Origin: Acidulodesulfobacterium_A sp049965795
Lineage (GTDB): Bacteria; SZUA-79; Acidulodesulfobacterales; Acidulodesulfobacteraceae
Length of the DNA: 52,701 nt
Reading direction: 5' to 3'
Assembly: GCA_049965795.1 (NCBI GenBank)
Contig: JBMFVW010000010.1
Coordinates: 1-52,701, forward strand
Positions 23,494 to 31,816 of the stretch are shown here, piece after piece (the first letter of the stretch is position 1; each line of letters begins with the position of its first letter). Both the position numbers and the translations under genes were made by a program. The notes beneath the pieces are model-generated. The model saw only the letters and a list, made by a program, of their open reading frames with translations, made no database searches and was not told the DNA's origin.

Positions 23494-24983
23494 TTTGTCG
23501 CCTCCATTTTACGGTTATCAGTTTTTTTTATGTTTTTCAAATATTGCGATTCGACATATTTAATTTCGTCTGCTTTGTTCTTAAGTCTGCCTGCAGCTTT
23601 TAAAGATTTTATTTCGTTAAGAATTATTCCGCAGAGCGGGCCTTCGCAAATGCCCATAGCTTTAATATCGCCGCCGTTCAAAACCGGCTTTTCTAAAACG
23701 GATTTTTCTAAATATCTTACTACAATTTTCCTGAAAATCAAACCTGCTTTTTTTCCGTCTTCGTTCTTCAATACATAAAACAGAAGACTTTTAACGTCTA
23801 TCTTATTTAAATTTTTATACAGTCCTACAACGTTGTCTGCATTATAATTATATTTTAAATTATCGATTTTATCTCCGTCTAAGAATAATAATTTTTTTAA
23901 CTGTTCTTCAGCGGCATTTCCTAACTTTAATCTTTCCGAAACTTCTTTCAATTCTTTTTTGTTTAACCCGTAAAAAATTCCCGCCAGATAAAATAACTTT
24001 TTGCCTTCGCCTGTATTTTTAAAAATTTCGTTTAAAATTTTAAAATTTTTTGTATCGCTAAAATAACGGTTAATTCTTTTAATAATAATTTTATTTTTTT
24101 TAAAAAATCTTAAATTTGAATTTATCGATGTTAAAACCGATAACTTATCTAATCTTTCAAAATATATTTCCGGATTTTTTTCTTTAAACAAAATATACAA
24201 TTCGGCGGTTACTCTTTTACCGGAAACATTATCTAATGCTTTTTGCTCTAAGGCTTCTTTTAAAAGTTTTAACGTTCCGCGGTCTATACGAAAGTCAAGC
24301 CTTTTTTCAAATCTGACGGCTCTGAAAATTCTTGTAGGATCGTCTATAAAGCTTAATCCATGCAGGACTTTGATTCTTTTATTCAAAATGTCTTGTATGC
24401 CTGATGAATAACTTTTTATTTCAAGAAAATTCGTCTTATTAATAGAAAAAGCAACGGTATTAACCGTAAAATCTCTTCTAAGTATATCTTTTTCGAGGTT
24501 TGCGGACGAAGTATCGACTTTAGGAAGTATTCCCGATTTTATATAAATTTCCGTCCTTAAAGAAGCAAAATCGATTTTTAAAGGTTTACCGCCTACGTAA
24601 AATTCCGCAAGCGCAGTTCCAAACCTGTCGTGCATATTTAAAGAATGAAGGAGGGATTTTAAATTTTTATTGTTTTTAACGGCAGATACGAGCTTTTCCG
24701 ATCCGCCTTCTACGGCTACGTCTAAATCTAAAAAACCGGAATAATCGTTAAAAACTTTTGAAGATTTATAATATTCGGCGGTTTCGGCATTCGATTTTAA
24801 TATATATATTAAAACGTCTCTTGGAAACCCGCCTATAAGAAAGGATTTAAATCCGAACTTTTCCGATACTGCACCTACTTTTTTAATTAAATTAAAAGCA
24901 GAAACTCCGTATCCGTAATCATTGAAAATTTTCTTTATAGACTTTTCTAAGCTATATTTTCCAAAAAAGTCCGGTATAGTCAT
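23490..24983 (-). CDS. cca: CCA-adding enzyme / poly(A) polymerase family nucleotidyltransferase
   Basis: A class II nucleotidyltransferase that adds or repairs tRNA 3' CCA, or alternatively adds poly(A); the two cannot be separated by eye. The head domain has GGFPRDVL (52-59), the metal-binding LDLDVAVEG, ILRRDFTVNTVAF and the DDPTRIFRAVRFEKRLDFRI neck motif. The helical C-terminal half is long and Lys/Asn rich. With 497 residues it is longer than typical CCA enzymes (about 400), but no HD domain is evident. It overlaps lapA-like and pgi by 4 bases each. Confidence 0.88.
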   Translation of the reverse strand: MTIPDFFGKYSLEKSIKKIFNDYGYGVSAFNLIKKVGAVSEKFGFKSFLIGGFPRDVLIYILKSNAETAEYYKSSKVFNDYSGFLDLDVAVEGGSEKLVSAVKNNKNLKSLLHSLNMHDRFGTALAEFYVGGKPLKIDFASLRTEIYIKSGILPKVDTSSANLEKDILRRDFTVNTVAFSINKTNFLEIKSYSSGIQDILNKRIKVLHGLSFIDDPTRIFRAVRFEKRLDFRIDRGTLKLLKEALEQKALDNVSGKRVTAELYILFKEKNPEIYFERLDKLSVLTSINSNLRFFKKNKIIIKRINRYFSDTKNFKILNEIFKNTGEGKKLFYLAGIFYGLNKKELKEVSERLKLGNAAEEQLKKLLFLDGDKIDNLKYNYNADNVVGLYKNLNKIDVKSLLFYVLKNEDGKKAGLIFRKIVVRYLEKSVLEKPVLNGGDIKAMGICEGPLCGIILNEIKSLKAAGRLKNKADEIKYVESQYLKNIKKTDNRKMEATK

Positions 24984-25225
24984 ATCTGTTCATTTTTATC
25001 CGCTTTTTTAAAATCTTTTTTTATTTTATATACCGAATAAAAATGATATATAAGAGTAATTAAAATTCCTATTAATATTGCAATATAAACTATAACTGAA
25101 ATAGGAAGTTTAATGGACTGAAATCCGAAAAGTTTTACGCTTACGCGTATATGATTTTGTATTGTAAAATCAAGAATTAATACTATAAAAACAAGCAGTA
25201 GAACAATATTTATAATTTTTGCCAT
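24980..25225 (-). CDS. LapA/DUF1049-family small membrane protein
   Basis: An 81-residue protein with two membrane helices (about 5-22 and 42-65) separated by the short beta-like segment HIRVSVKLFGFQSIKLPIS, followed by a basic cytoplasmic tail (KIKKDFKKADKN). This is the layout of LapA (YciS) proteins, which in enterics act with LapB in regulating lipopolysaccharide synthesis; no lapB is next to it here. A GGAGGT ribosome binding site precedes the ATG, and the stop overlaps the cca start (ATGA). Confidence 0.82.
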   Translation of the reverse strand: MAKIINIVLLLVFIVLILDFTIQNHIRVSVKLFGFQSIKLPISVIVYIAILIGILITLIYHFYSVYKIKKDFKKADKNEQI

Positions 25226-25244
25226 TTAAAATAGATACCTCCGT

Positions 25245-25730
25245 TTAGAGTTTAATGCTCTTAAAATCTCCGATAAGCTTATTATAAGTATCGTCTAATA
25301 TTTCAGAAACAACCCTGAGCTCCGAACAAACCGTATAAAAGCTGACGTCTCCTTCCCATCTCGGTATTATATGAAAATGAAGATGCTGCTCTATGCCGGC
25401 GCCGGCGGCTTTGCCTATATTCAGTCCGACGTTTAGAGCATCGCATCTGTAAACTTTTTTAAGTATATCGCAGCTTAAAGACAAAATCTTTATTATTTCG
25501 GCCCCTGCTTCGAAAGAAAGTCCGTTAAGCTCTTTTGTATGAACATATGGAATAACAAGCAGATGCCCGCAGTTATAAGGGAAAGTGTTAAGTTTTACGT
25601 AGGAATGGATTCCTTTAAAGAGAACGTATTTATCGTCGAAACACTTGCTGTCTATACAGAAAACGCATTCGTCTTTAGTTTTATCTTTAACTAAATAATC
25701 CATACGCCAGGGAGCATAAAGAATTTCCAT
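25245..25730 (-). CDS. HIT-family nucleotide hydrolase/phosphorylase
   Basis: A 161-residue histidine triad protein: QHLHFHIIPRW carries the H-x-H-x-H triad (His116, 118 and 120), and the CVFC pair at 22-25 plus NCGHLLVIPYVH are typical of the Ap4A-phosphorylase-like branch with a structural metal site. It probably cleaves dinucleoside polyphosphates or related nucleotides. The AT-rich region before the ATG lacks a ribosome binding site; translation may depend on coupling within the operon, since the sppA stop is 24 bases upstream. Confidence 0.9.
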   Translation of the reverse strand: MEILYAPWRMDYLVKDKTKDECVFCIDSKCFDDKYVLFKGIHSYVKLNTFPYNCGHLLVIPYVHTKELNGLSFEAGAEIIKILSLSCDILKKVYRCDALNVGLNIGKAAGAGIEQHLHFHIIPRWEGDVSFYTVCSELRVVSEILDDTYNKLIGDFKSIKL

Positions 25731-25754
25731 AAAATATAAAAATATTATTTTATA

Positions 25755-26681
25755 TTAAAAATCTAATCTCATGTTGCCGTACGATACAAAAGCCGGATTC
25801 TTAAAAAAAGAAGAACCGCCTATACTGCCGACAAAAGACTTTACGGCTCTTTTGATAAAAGACTGAAATAAATCAGGCCGTTTTTTGACCGGATATATCA
25901 ACGTCGCGCTGCCTTTTATTCCGGCTAATTTCTGCGCCTCTTTAACCGCATCCTGAAAATCCCCGAGTTTATCTACAAGATGATATTTAAGAGCCTGCTG
26001 TCCTGAATAAACCATACCGTTAGCTAATTTTTTAACGTAAGCTACTTTAAGATTTCTGCCTTTTGCAACCGCCGATACAAACTGTCCGTAAACGTTCATA
26101 ACGACGCCGTGCAGTTTTTTTCTCTGCATAGGAGTCATCTCTTTAAACGGAGTCCCTATATCTTTATAAGGTCCGCTTACTATATAGTTATAAGATACTC
26201 CCACTTTTTTCATCAGTTTATAAAAATTGGGCATTTCCATTATAACGCCTATCGAACCCGTGAGCGTTCCAGGTTCGGCAATTATTTCGTCGGCGGCCGA
26301 AGAAATATAATAAGCTCCGGAAGCCGCTACGGAATCCATAGATACGACTACTTTTTTTTGCTTCCTGAATTTCATAAGCTGTTCGTAAATAGCCTGCGAC
26401 GGAGCAACCTCTCCGCCTGGAGAATTGACCCTTATTATAACGGCTTTAACTTCGGGGTCATTCTTGTAATGCTCCAGCAGTCTGATAAAACCTGATGAAC
26501 TTGTTATAGTGCCGGTTAAATCGATTATGCCTATGGCATTATTTGAAGAACCCCTGACTACTTCATAGTTCGATTTGGCATTAAACTTAAAAAGTATAAA
26601 ATAAATAAATATAGCGAATATTCCCACGAATACGGCTAAGAAAAATAATCCGCTTAAAAAAGGATGTTTGTTTATACCCAT
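25755..26681 (-). CDS. sppA: Signal peptide peptidase SppA (36K type)
   Basis: A membrane-anchored S49-family protease that degrades released signal peptides. From the chosen ATG it is 308 residues: one membrane helix (about 10-32), the IRVNSPGG motif (83-90), the catalytic Ser121 in DSVAASGAYYIS and the general base Lys173 in SGPYKDIGTPF. The frame extends upstream to a TTG at 26726, but that start lies inside a palindromic repeat, so the ATG at 26681 is preferred; it begins MGINKHPFLSG directly before the helix. It follows rpsA in the same operon. Confidence 0.92.
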   Translation of the reverse strand: MGINKHPFLSGLFFLAVFVGIFAIFIYFILFKFNAKSNYEVVRGSSNNAIGIIDLTGTITSSSGFIRLLEHYKNDPEVKAVIIRVNSPGGEVAPSQAIYEQLMKFRKQKKVVVSMDSVAASGAYYISSAADEIIAEPGTLTGSIGVIMEMPNFYKLMKKVGVSYNYIVSGPYKDIGTPFKEMTPMQRKKLHGVVMNVYGQFVSAVAKGRNLKVAYVKKLANGMVYSGQQALKYHLVDKLGDFQDAVKEAQKLAGIKGSATLIYPVKKRPDLFQSFIKRAVKSFVGSIGGSSFFKNPAFVSYGNMRLDF

Positions 26682-26710
26682 AATTTTATTTAAATGTTTT
26701 ATTTTAACGA

Positions 26711-26737
26711 CAGGGACGGAATTCAATTCTGTCCCTG
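26711..26737. repeat. REP-like palindrome between rpsA and sppA
   Basis: A 27-base near-perfect palindrome (half-site CAGGGACAGAATT, one mismatch in the left arm) between the rpsA stop and the sppA start. It is a variant of the 29-base palindrome at 22098 and 47736 and is followed, like those, by a CAAATT a few bases away. Confidence 0.75.
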
Positions 26738-26744
26738 CTACAAA

Positions 26745-28355
26745 TTAATTTTGCGCTACGTTGATAAGAGATAACCCTATTTTTTGTTCGTTAACGTCGA
26801 GCATAATTATCTCTGCGTTTATTTTAGAACCTTTAATAATATTATTCTCCGTTATAAAATTTTCCGGAATTTTTGAATTGTGTATAAGCCCTTCTATTCC
26901 GTCTTCTATCTGGACGAAAATACCGAATTCCGTTATGTTGGAAACTGTTCCGGTTATTACGGAACCTACGGAATATTTTTCTTTAATTTGCGACCATGGA
27001 CTTTCCGTAAGCTGTTTTATTCCGAGATAAATCCTCTGCTTATCTTCGTCTATGCTTAAAACGACGGCTTTAACGGGGTCGCCCTGTTTAAACAGTTCAT
27101 GAGGATGCTTCGTTCTTTTAGTCCATGAAAAATCGTTCTGTTTTATATATCCCTCTAAATTCGGCTCTAATTCGACGGAAACCCCGAATTCGTATATATT
27201 TTTAACCGTGCCGTCAACTACCGTGCCTACGGTATATTTTTCTTTCAATAAATTCCACGGGCTTTCTGTCAGTCTTTTTAAGCTTAAGGACAATTTTCTG
27301 GTATCGGGCTCTATGCTTAAAATATAAGCCTTGACTCTCTGTCCTTTCGTCAGTAAAGTTTTCGGGTCGCTCTGTTTTTTGTCCCAGGACATTTCGGATA
27401 AATGTATAAGACCCTCTACATCGTCGTCCAGCTCGACGAATGCGCCGTAATCCGTAATATTTATTATAACTCCTTCGATAATATCTCCGGGTTTATGTCT
27501 TTCCGTAATATTCTGCCACGGATCGTCGAAAAGCTGTTTATATCCGAGCGATACTCTGTGCTTCTCTTCGTCGAACTTAATTACCTTTACGTTGATTTTT
27601 TGTCCAAGGCTTAAAACCTCGCTGGGGTGCGATATTCTTTTCCATGAAATATCTGTAATATAAATGAGGCCGTCCATTCCGCCAAGGTCGATAAAAACGC
27701 CGTAATCGGTAATATTTTTAACTATTCCTTCCAGAACGTCGCCTTCTTTTATATCGGTTAAAACGTTTTCTTTCAATTTTTTTATTTCGTCTTCTATAAC
27801 CTTTCTTCTCGACACTATAACGTTGCAGTTCTTTTTATCGACGCTTATAACTTTCATATCCAGGGTTTTCCCGAGAAATACGTCGAAATCCCTTGTAAGC
27901 TTAACGTCTATCTGGGAACCGGGAAGAAACGCGGTTACTCCGTTTAAATCTATGATGAGTCCGCCTTTTGTTTTTGCCGTTACTACGCCTTTTATGGTCT
28001 CGTTGTCATTGCAAACTTTTTCTATATCGTCAAGCGCATATACGTTTTTAGCTTTCTCGCGCGAGCATATAAGATATCCTAATTTATCGTCGTAGCTTCC
28101 GACGAAAACTTCTATGGAATCGCCGACGCATATACCGGTAATATCTATACTGCCGCCGGACGAGATTTCCTGGATAGTAATTATTCCGTCAGATTTGTCG
28201 CCTATATCGACATAAACGTAATTCTCGTCTATATCCAAAATTTTGCCCTGTCTTACAAGCCCCCTGCTGTTCATGTTTTCGTAAGACCCGAGCAATATCT
28301 CGAATTCCGTAGGATTTTCATTGCTTTCAAACTGATTGAAATTTTTCTTTGCCAT
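26745..28355 (-). CDS. rpsA: 30S ribosomal protein S1
   Basis: A 536-residue protein made of six consecutive S1 RNA-binding repeats (about 32-100, 112-180, 198-268, 284-354, 371-440 and 456-526). The central repeats carry the canonical GVFIDLGGMDGLIYITDISW and GAFVELDDDVEGLIHLSEMSW patterns. It is the protein that brings mRNA to the 30S subunit. That role matters here because many genes in the window lack good Shine-Dalgarno sequences. An AGGAGGT site lies 13 bases before the ATG. It follows ispH by 74 bases, a widely conserved pair. Confidence 0.95.
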   Translation of the reverse strand: MAKKNFNQFESNENPTEFEILLGSYENMNSRGLVRQGKILDIDENYVYVDIGDKSDGIITIQEISSGGSIDITGICVGDSIEVFVGSYDDKLGYLICSREKAKNVYALDDIEKVCNDNETIKGVVTAKTKGGLIIDLNGVTAFLPGSQIDVKLTRDFDVFLGKTLDMKVISVDKKNCNVIVSRRKVIEDEIKKLKENVLTDIKEGDVLEGIVKNITDYGVFIDLGGMDGLIYITDISWKRISHPSEVLSLGQKINVKVIKFDEEKHRVSLGYKQLFDDPWQNITERHKPGDIIEGVIINITDYGAFVELDDDVEGLIHLSEMSWDKKQSDPKTLLTKGQRVKAYILSIEPDTRKLSLSLKRLTESPWNLLKEKYTVGTVVDGTVKNIYEFGVSVELEPNLEGYIKQNDFSWTKRTKHPHELFKQGDPVKAVVLSIDEDKQRIYLGIKQLTESPWSQIKEKYSVGSVITGTVSNITEFGIFVQIEDGIEGLIHNSKIPENFITENNIIKGSKINAEIIMLDVNEQKIGLSLINVAQN

Positions 28356-28429
28356 AATATTAATTACTACCTCCTAAATTTTATAAGACTAATCTAACAC
28401 ATTTAAGCAAATTAAGCAAATTTTTTTAT

Positions 28430-29281
28430 TTAATTTTCCATATCTTTAATTTTTTTTAAAACTTTTTCGATTATCCAGTCAGGAGTGGAAGCTCCTGCTG
28501 TTATCCCTACGCTTTTTGCGTTTAAGAACCATTCTGCCCTAAGTTCGTTTTCGGTTTCTACGTGATAAGTATTGGGCTGAATTTCTTTGCATATATTTTG
28601 AAGTTTATTAGTATTTGCGCTGTTATAACCGCCGACGACTATCATTACGTCCACGTTTGAAGCCAAAATTTTTGATTCTTCCTGTTTGTCTATAGTAGCG
28701 TCGCAGATTGTTTCAAAAACCACCACGTCTTCTTTGGCTATTTTTTTTATTTCGCCTACTATATTTTTATAAAAATTTACGTCCTGGGTAGTCTGGGAAA
28801 TTAACGCAATTTTTTCCGACAGCGGAACGTTTTTTAAGTCTTCTACTTTATTAATTACAAGAAACCGGCCTTTTTGGGCAAAACTTATTACGCTCTGCAC
28901 TTCAGGATGGTTTTTATCCCCGACCATAATTATAAAATAACCGTCTAATGCAGCCGTATTTATATAATTTTGAGCTTTTTTAACAAAAGGACAGGTAGCG
29001 TCTATTATTTTTACCTTCTTAGATTTCAATGTTTCCATCGTTTCGGCTTTAACTCCGTGCGAGCGTATCAATATAGTGTCGAAACGGCTCTTGTCTATAT
29101 CTTCTATAGAAAATACGCCTTTATCTTCTAAAGATTTAACCACCTGCGGATTGTGTATAATAGGTCCCAGGGTATTTAATATTTCGGTCGGCTCGCACTG
29201 TTCCGCAGCCTCCAATGCCATATTTACCGCCCTTTTAACTCCGAAACAGAATCCGGCCGAAGGCGCTACTATAATTTTCAT
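28430..29281 (-). CDS. ispH: 4-hydroxy-3-methylbut-2-enyl diphosphate reductase
   Basis: IspH (LytB) performs the last MEP step, reducing HMBPP to IPP and DMAPP with a [4Fe-4S] cluster. The cluster cysteines are Cys12 (AGFCFGV), Cys97 (DATCPF) and Cys193 (ICDAT); catalytic context residues such as the His in IRSHGV and in KNHPEV, the QTT motif and the C-terminal GITAGASTPDWIIE are present. Its 283 residues are normal. Together with ispD and ispF it shows the organism uses the MEP route. It lies between aroA and rpsA, where cmk is often found in other bacteria but is missing here. Confidence 0.96.
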   Translation of the reverse strand: MKIIVAPSAGFCFGVKRAVNMALEAAEQCEPTEILNTLGPIIHNPQVVKSLEDKGVFSIEDIDKSRFDTILIRSHGVKAETMETLKSKKVKIIDATCPFVKKAQNYINTAALDGYFIIMVGDKNHPEVQSVISFAQKGRFLVINKVEDLKNVPLSEKIALISQTTQDVNFYKNIVGEIKKIAKEDVVVFETICDATIDKQEESKILASNVDVMIVVGGYNSANTNKLQNICKEIQPNTYHVETENELRAEWFLNAKSVGITAGASTPDWIIEKVLKKIKDMEN

Positions 29282-29352
29282 AATATGTCGATTTTATTGT
29301 TATTCCTTTACATTTTTCCATTAATTAAATGTTTTCTATCGCAGATTTAAGG

Positions 29353-30753
29353 CTATTTTATTATCAAATTTAACGTTTCGAAAAATTCCGGAAAAGAAGT
29401 ATTAATACAGTTTATATCTTTTATTTCCAATTTGGCGTTTTTTAAAATAAGTCCCGCAATTACCATAGACATTGCTATCCTGTGGTCGCCGAAAGAATTC
29501 AGCTCCTTAATATCGTTATTTGCGGCGGATTTCTTCGGCAAATATTTTCCGGAAATTTTTAAGTCCGGATTGCCGTTTATTTCAAATCCGTCTTCCAGTT
29601 CTTTAATATCGACGCCTAAAGCATTTAAGTTATAAACTATAGACTTAATCCTGTCGCTTTCCTTAACCCTTAATTCTTTAGCACCTTTAACCGTCGTCTT
29701 ACCTTCCGCAAATGAAGCTATTACCGCAAATATCGGAAATTCGTCTATCATATCGGGAACAATTTCCCGAGGAAGCGTTATTCCTTTTATACTATCGGAA
29801 TATTTCACTTTTATATCGCCCGCCGTTTCCGGAGACTTATCTTTAATAACCGTATTTACGTCTGCGCCCATCATCTTTAAAGCCTTAAGCAGCCCCGTCC
29901 TTTTTTCGTTTATTATGATGTTTTTGATAGTAATTTCAGAATTTTTATTTAATATGCATAGGGCTATAAAAAATGCGGCGCTGCTGAAATCTCCCGGTAT
30001 CCTGAACTCAAAAGGATTTAAACCCCCGGCATGCCTGCCTTTGACGGTAATAAAACTGCCTCCCGGGGAAGAATCCTCCACGCTAACGGGATAACGCTGA
30101 AATTTAAGAAGATTTTCGGTATGGTCTCTCGTGGCTTTCCTTTCGTATATCACGGTATCGCCTTCGGCGTAAAGTGCGGCAAGCATAATGCAGGATTTAA
30201 CCTGAGCACTCGGAACGGGAACTTCGTAAAATATCGACTGTAAACCGCCGCCCGAAATAGCAAGAGGCGGATAAGAATCGCCGCCCCTGCCGGATATTTT
30301 TGCGCCCATAAGCCTTAAAGGCTCGATAATACGCTGCATCGGACGCGAATTAAGATATTTGTCTCCCGACAATACCGAAAAAAAATCGTTTCCGGCAAGC
30401 ATTCCGGCTATAAGCCTCGTCAGCGTTCCGGAATTTGAAGTATTGATTACGGATTTCGGTTCTTTTAAACCGTAGAAACCTACGCCTTCTACTATGAAGT
30501 CTTTTTTTGAACCGCCGGTATTTTGCTTTTTTATATTTACGCCGAGTTTTCTGAATGCGGCTACCGTAGCAAGATTATCGCCGGAAACGGAAAGATTGTA
30601 AATGCGGGACTTTCCGCCGGCTATGCTTCCGAGCATAACCGCCCTGTGCGATATAGATTTATCGCCCGGAACTTCTATTTCTGCGCTGAATTCTTTTGAA
30701 AGCCCCTCGACTAAAACTTTATCCTGTTTAAATTTTAATAAATCCTGCGTCAA
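29353..30753 (-). CDS. aroA: 3-phosphoshikimate 1-carboxyvinyltransferase (EPSP synthase)
   Basis: AroA condenses shikimate 3-phosphate with phosphoenolpyruvate on the way to chorismate. The motif VPGDKSISHRAVM (28-40), LNTSNSGTLTRL-like INTSNSGTLTRLIAGMLAG, the DEFPIFAVIASFAEG region and LRVKESDRI are present; 466 residues is slightly long. Start choice: the frame opens with TTG at 30753, overlapping the tyrA stop as TTGA. It is preceded by GAGGCGGG, and no other start codon precedes the conserved PGDKS motif, so a TTG start is likely. It would be strongly coupled to tyrA. Confidence 0.94.
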   Translation of the reverse strand: MTQDLLKFKQDKVLVEGLSKEFSAEIEVPGDKSISHRAVMLGSIAGGKSRIYNLSVSGDNLATVAAFRKLGVNIKKQNTGGSKKDFIVEGVGFYGLKEPKSVINTSNSGTLTRLIAGMLAGNDFFSVLSGDKYLNSRPMQRIIEPLRLMGAKISGRGGDSYPPLAISGGGLQSIFYEVPVPSAQVKSCIMLAALYAEGDTVIYERKATRDHTENLLKFQRYPVSVEDSSPGGSFITVKGRHAGGLNPFEFRIPGDFSSAAFFIALCILNKNSEITIKNIIINEKRTGLLKALKMMGADVNTVIKDKSPETAGDIKVKYSDSIKGITLPREIVPDMIDEFPIFAVIASFAEGKTTVKGAKELRVKESDRIKSIVYNLNALGVDIKELEDGFEINGNPDLKISGKYLPKKSAANNDIKELNSFGDHRIAMSMVIAGLILKNAKLEIKDINCINTSFPEFFETLNLIIK

Positions 30754-31631
30754 ATTCCCGCCTCTTTTCTGTCCTCGTATATTTTTTTAAGGTATGAAAG
30801 CAAACCGTTTCCGTCGCCGGTTTCTATAAGACCCTTTATGGAATTGGCGGAAGCTATAAAATTATCTAAAGAAGAAATAATATTTTCATCGTTCATAAGA
30901 AATATATCCGTCCATAAATCCGGAGAAGAGGAAGCAATTCTTGTAGAGTCTTTAAAACCGCTGCCTATAAAACTTGAAAACAACGAAAATTTTTTATTCT
31001 TAGCATGCGAAAGCGCCGTATCCGACAGCAAAAAAGCGACGAGATGAGGAAAATGGCTCGTATAAGCGGTTATTTCGTCGTGCGTTTCGGCTTCGGTAAA
31101 AATAACTTCCATATTTAACGATTTCCAAAATCCCGCTATTTTTTCTATATTAAAACTGCGATCTTTGTCGGCATAGTCTCCGCTTTCTTTTATTACTATG
31201 CATTTTTTAGCGTCAAAAAGAGAGAAGTCGGCATTTTCCGGTCCTGATTTATCGGAACCGCACATAGGATGAGAACCTACGAAATTAGTCAAATTATTTT
31301 TTTTTGCCTTGGATTCTATCGGCGTTTTTACGCTTCCTATATCGGTAATTAAAGCCTTACGGCCGAAAAAATCGGCGTATTTATCGAAAAACGATAAGAT
31401 AGACGACGGAGGAATGCACATTATAATAAGCGAATCTTCGGAGGAAGCGCTATTATATGACGAATCCAAACTTAACGGTTCGTCTATTATTCCTCTTGAA
31501 ATACAGTAATCTACATTTTTCTTCGCTATATCGTATCCTTTAACCGCCGTTCCGGTAAATTTACTTTTTACTGCGCCGGCTAAAGAGGCACCCATAAAAC
31601 CGAGCCCTATTATTTTAATCTCTTTAAGCAT
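30750..31631 (-). CDS. tyrA: Prephenate dehydrogenase
   Basis: TyrA oxidatively decarboxylates prephenate (or arogenate) to the tyrosine precursor. The NAD(P)-binding fold begins immediately with IIGLGFMGASLAG (7-19). The HPMCGSDKSGPENA motif contains the catalytic His, and ITAYTSHFPHLVAFLL is the dimerisation/substrate helix. The 293 residues contain no ACT or chorismate mutase domain, so feedback by Tyr would have to act elsewhere. It is separated from the DAHP synthase by 185 bases of REP-like DNA and overlaps aroA by 4 bases. Confidence 0.93.
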   Translation of the reverse strand: MLKEIKIIGLGFMGASLAGAVKSKFTGTAVKGYDIAKKNVDYCISRGIIDEPLSLDSSYNSASSEDSLIIMCIPPSSILSFFDKYADFFGRKALITDIGSVKTPIESKAKKNNLTNFVGSHPMCGSDKSGPENADFSLFDAKKCIVIKESGDYADKDRSFNIEKIAGFWKSLNMEVIFTEAETHDEITAYTSHFPHLVAFLLSDTALSHAKNKKFSLFSSFIGSGFKDSTRIASSSPDLWTDIFLMNDENIISSLDNFIASANSIKGLIETGDGNGLLSYLKKIYEDRKEAGI

Positions 31632-31660
31632 AGTTAAATTAGGATGATATAATTCAATTC

Positions 31661-31749
31661 GGAAAAGATGTCAGATTAATTTTCCGCAAGAAACTTTTCA
31701 CATTAATTCATTTTTACATATGCGGAAAATAAAATCTGACACCTTTTCC
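31661..31749. repeat. MITE-like inverted repeat carrying two tags
   Basis: Left arm 31661-31688 and right arm 31721-31749 are near-perfect reverse complements (28 versus 29 bases, one mismatch and one inserted base), enclosing a 32-base AT-rich centre. Each arm contains one inward-facing copy of the tag AATCTGACACCTTTT (31733-31747, and its complement at 31663-31676). The element fills the space between tyrA and the DAHP synthase. Confidence 0.8.
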
Positions 31750-31783
31750 TTACATTTTCTTATCGGAATATGATTGTGCAGTA

Positions 31784-31800
31784 CCAGAATTCAATTCCGT
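31784..31800. repeat. Degenerate copy of the CAGAATTCAATTC palindrome
   Basis: CCAGAATTCAATTCCGT is the core of the 29-base palindrome with its outer GGGGA/TCCCC arms lost. It is followed by CAAATTGATT, as in the other copies. It sits 17 bases past the DAHP synthase stop, 35 bases beyond the inverted repeat at 31661. Confidence 0.55.
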
Positions 31801-31816
31801 CAACATCACAAATTGA

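Noticed and set aside
26682..26726. Longer sppA start at a TTG
   Set aside because: The extension lies across a palindromic repeat and adds residues not seen in SppA; the ATG at 26681 begins just before the membrane helix.
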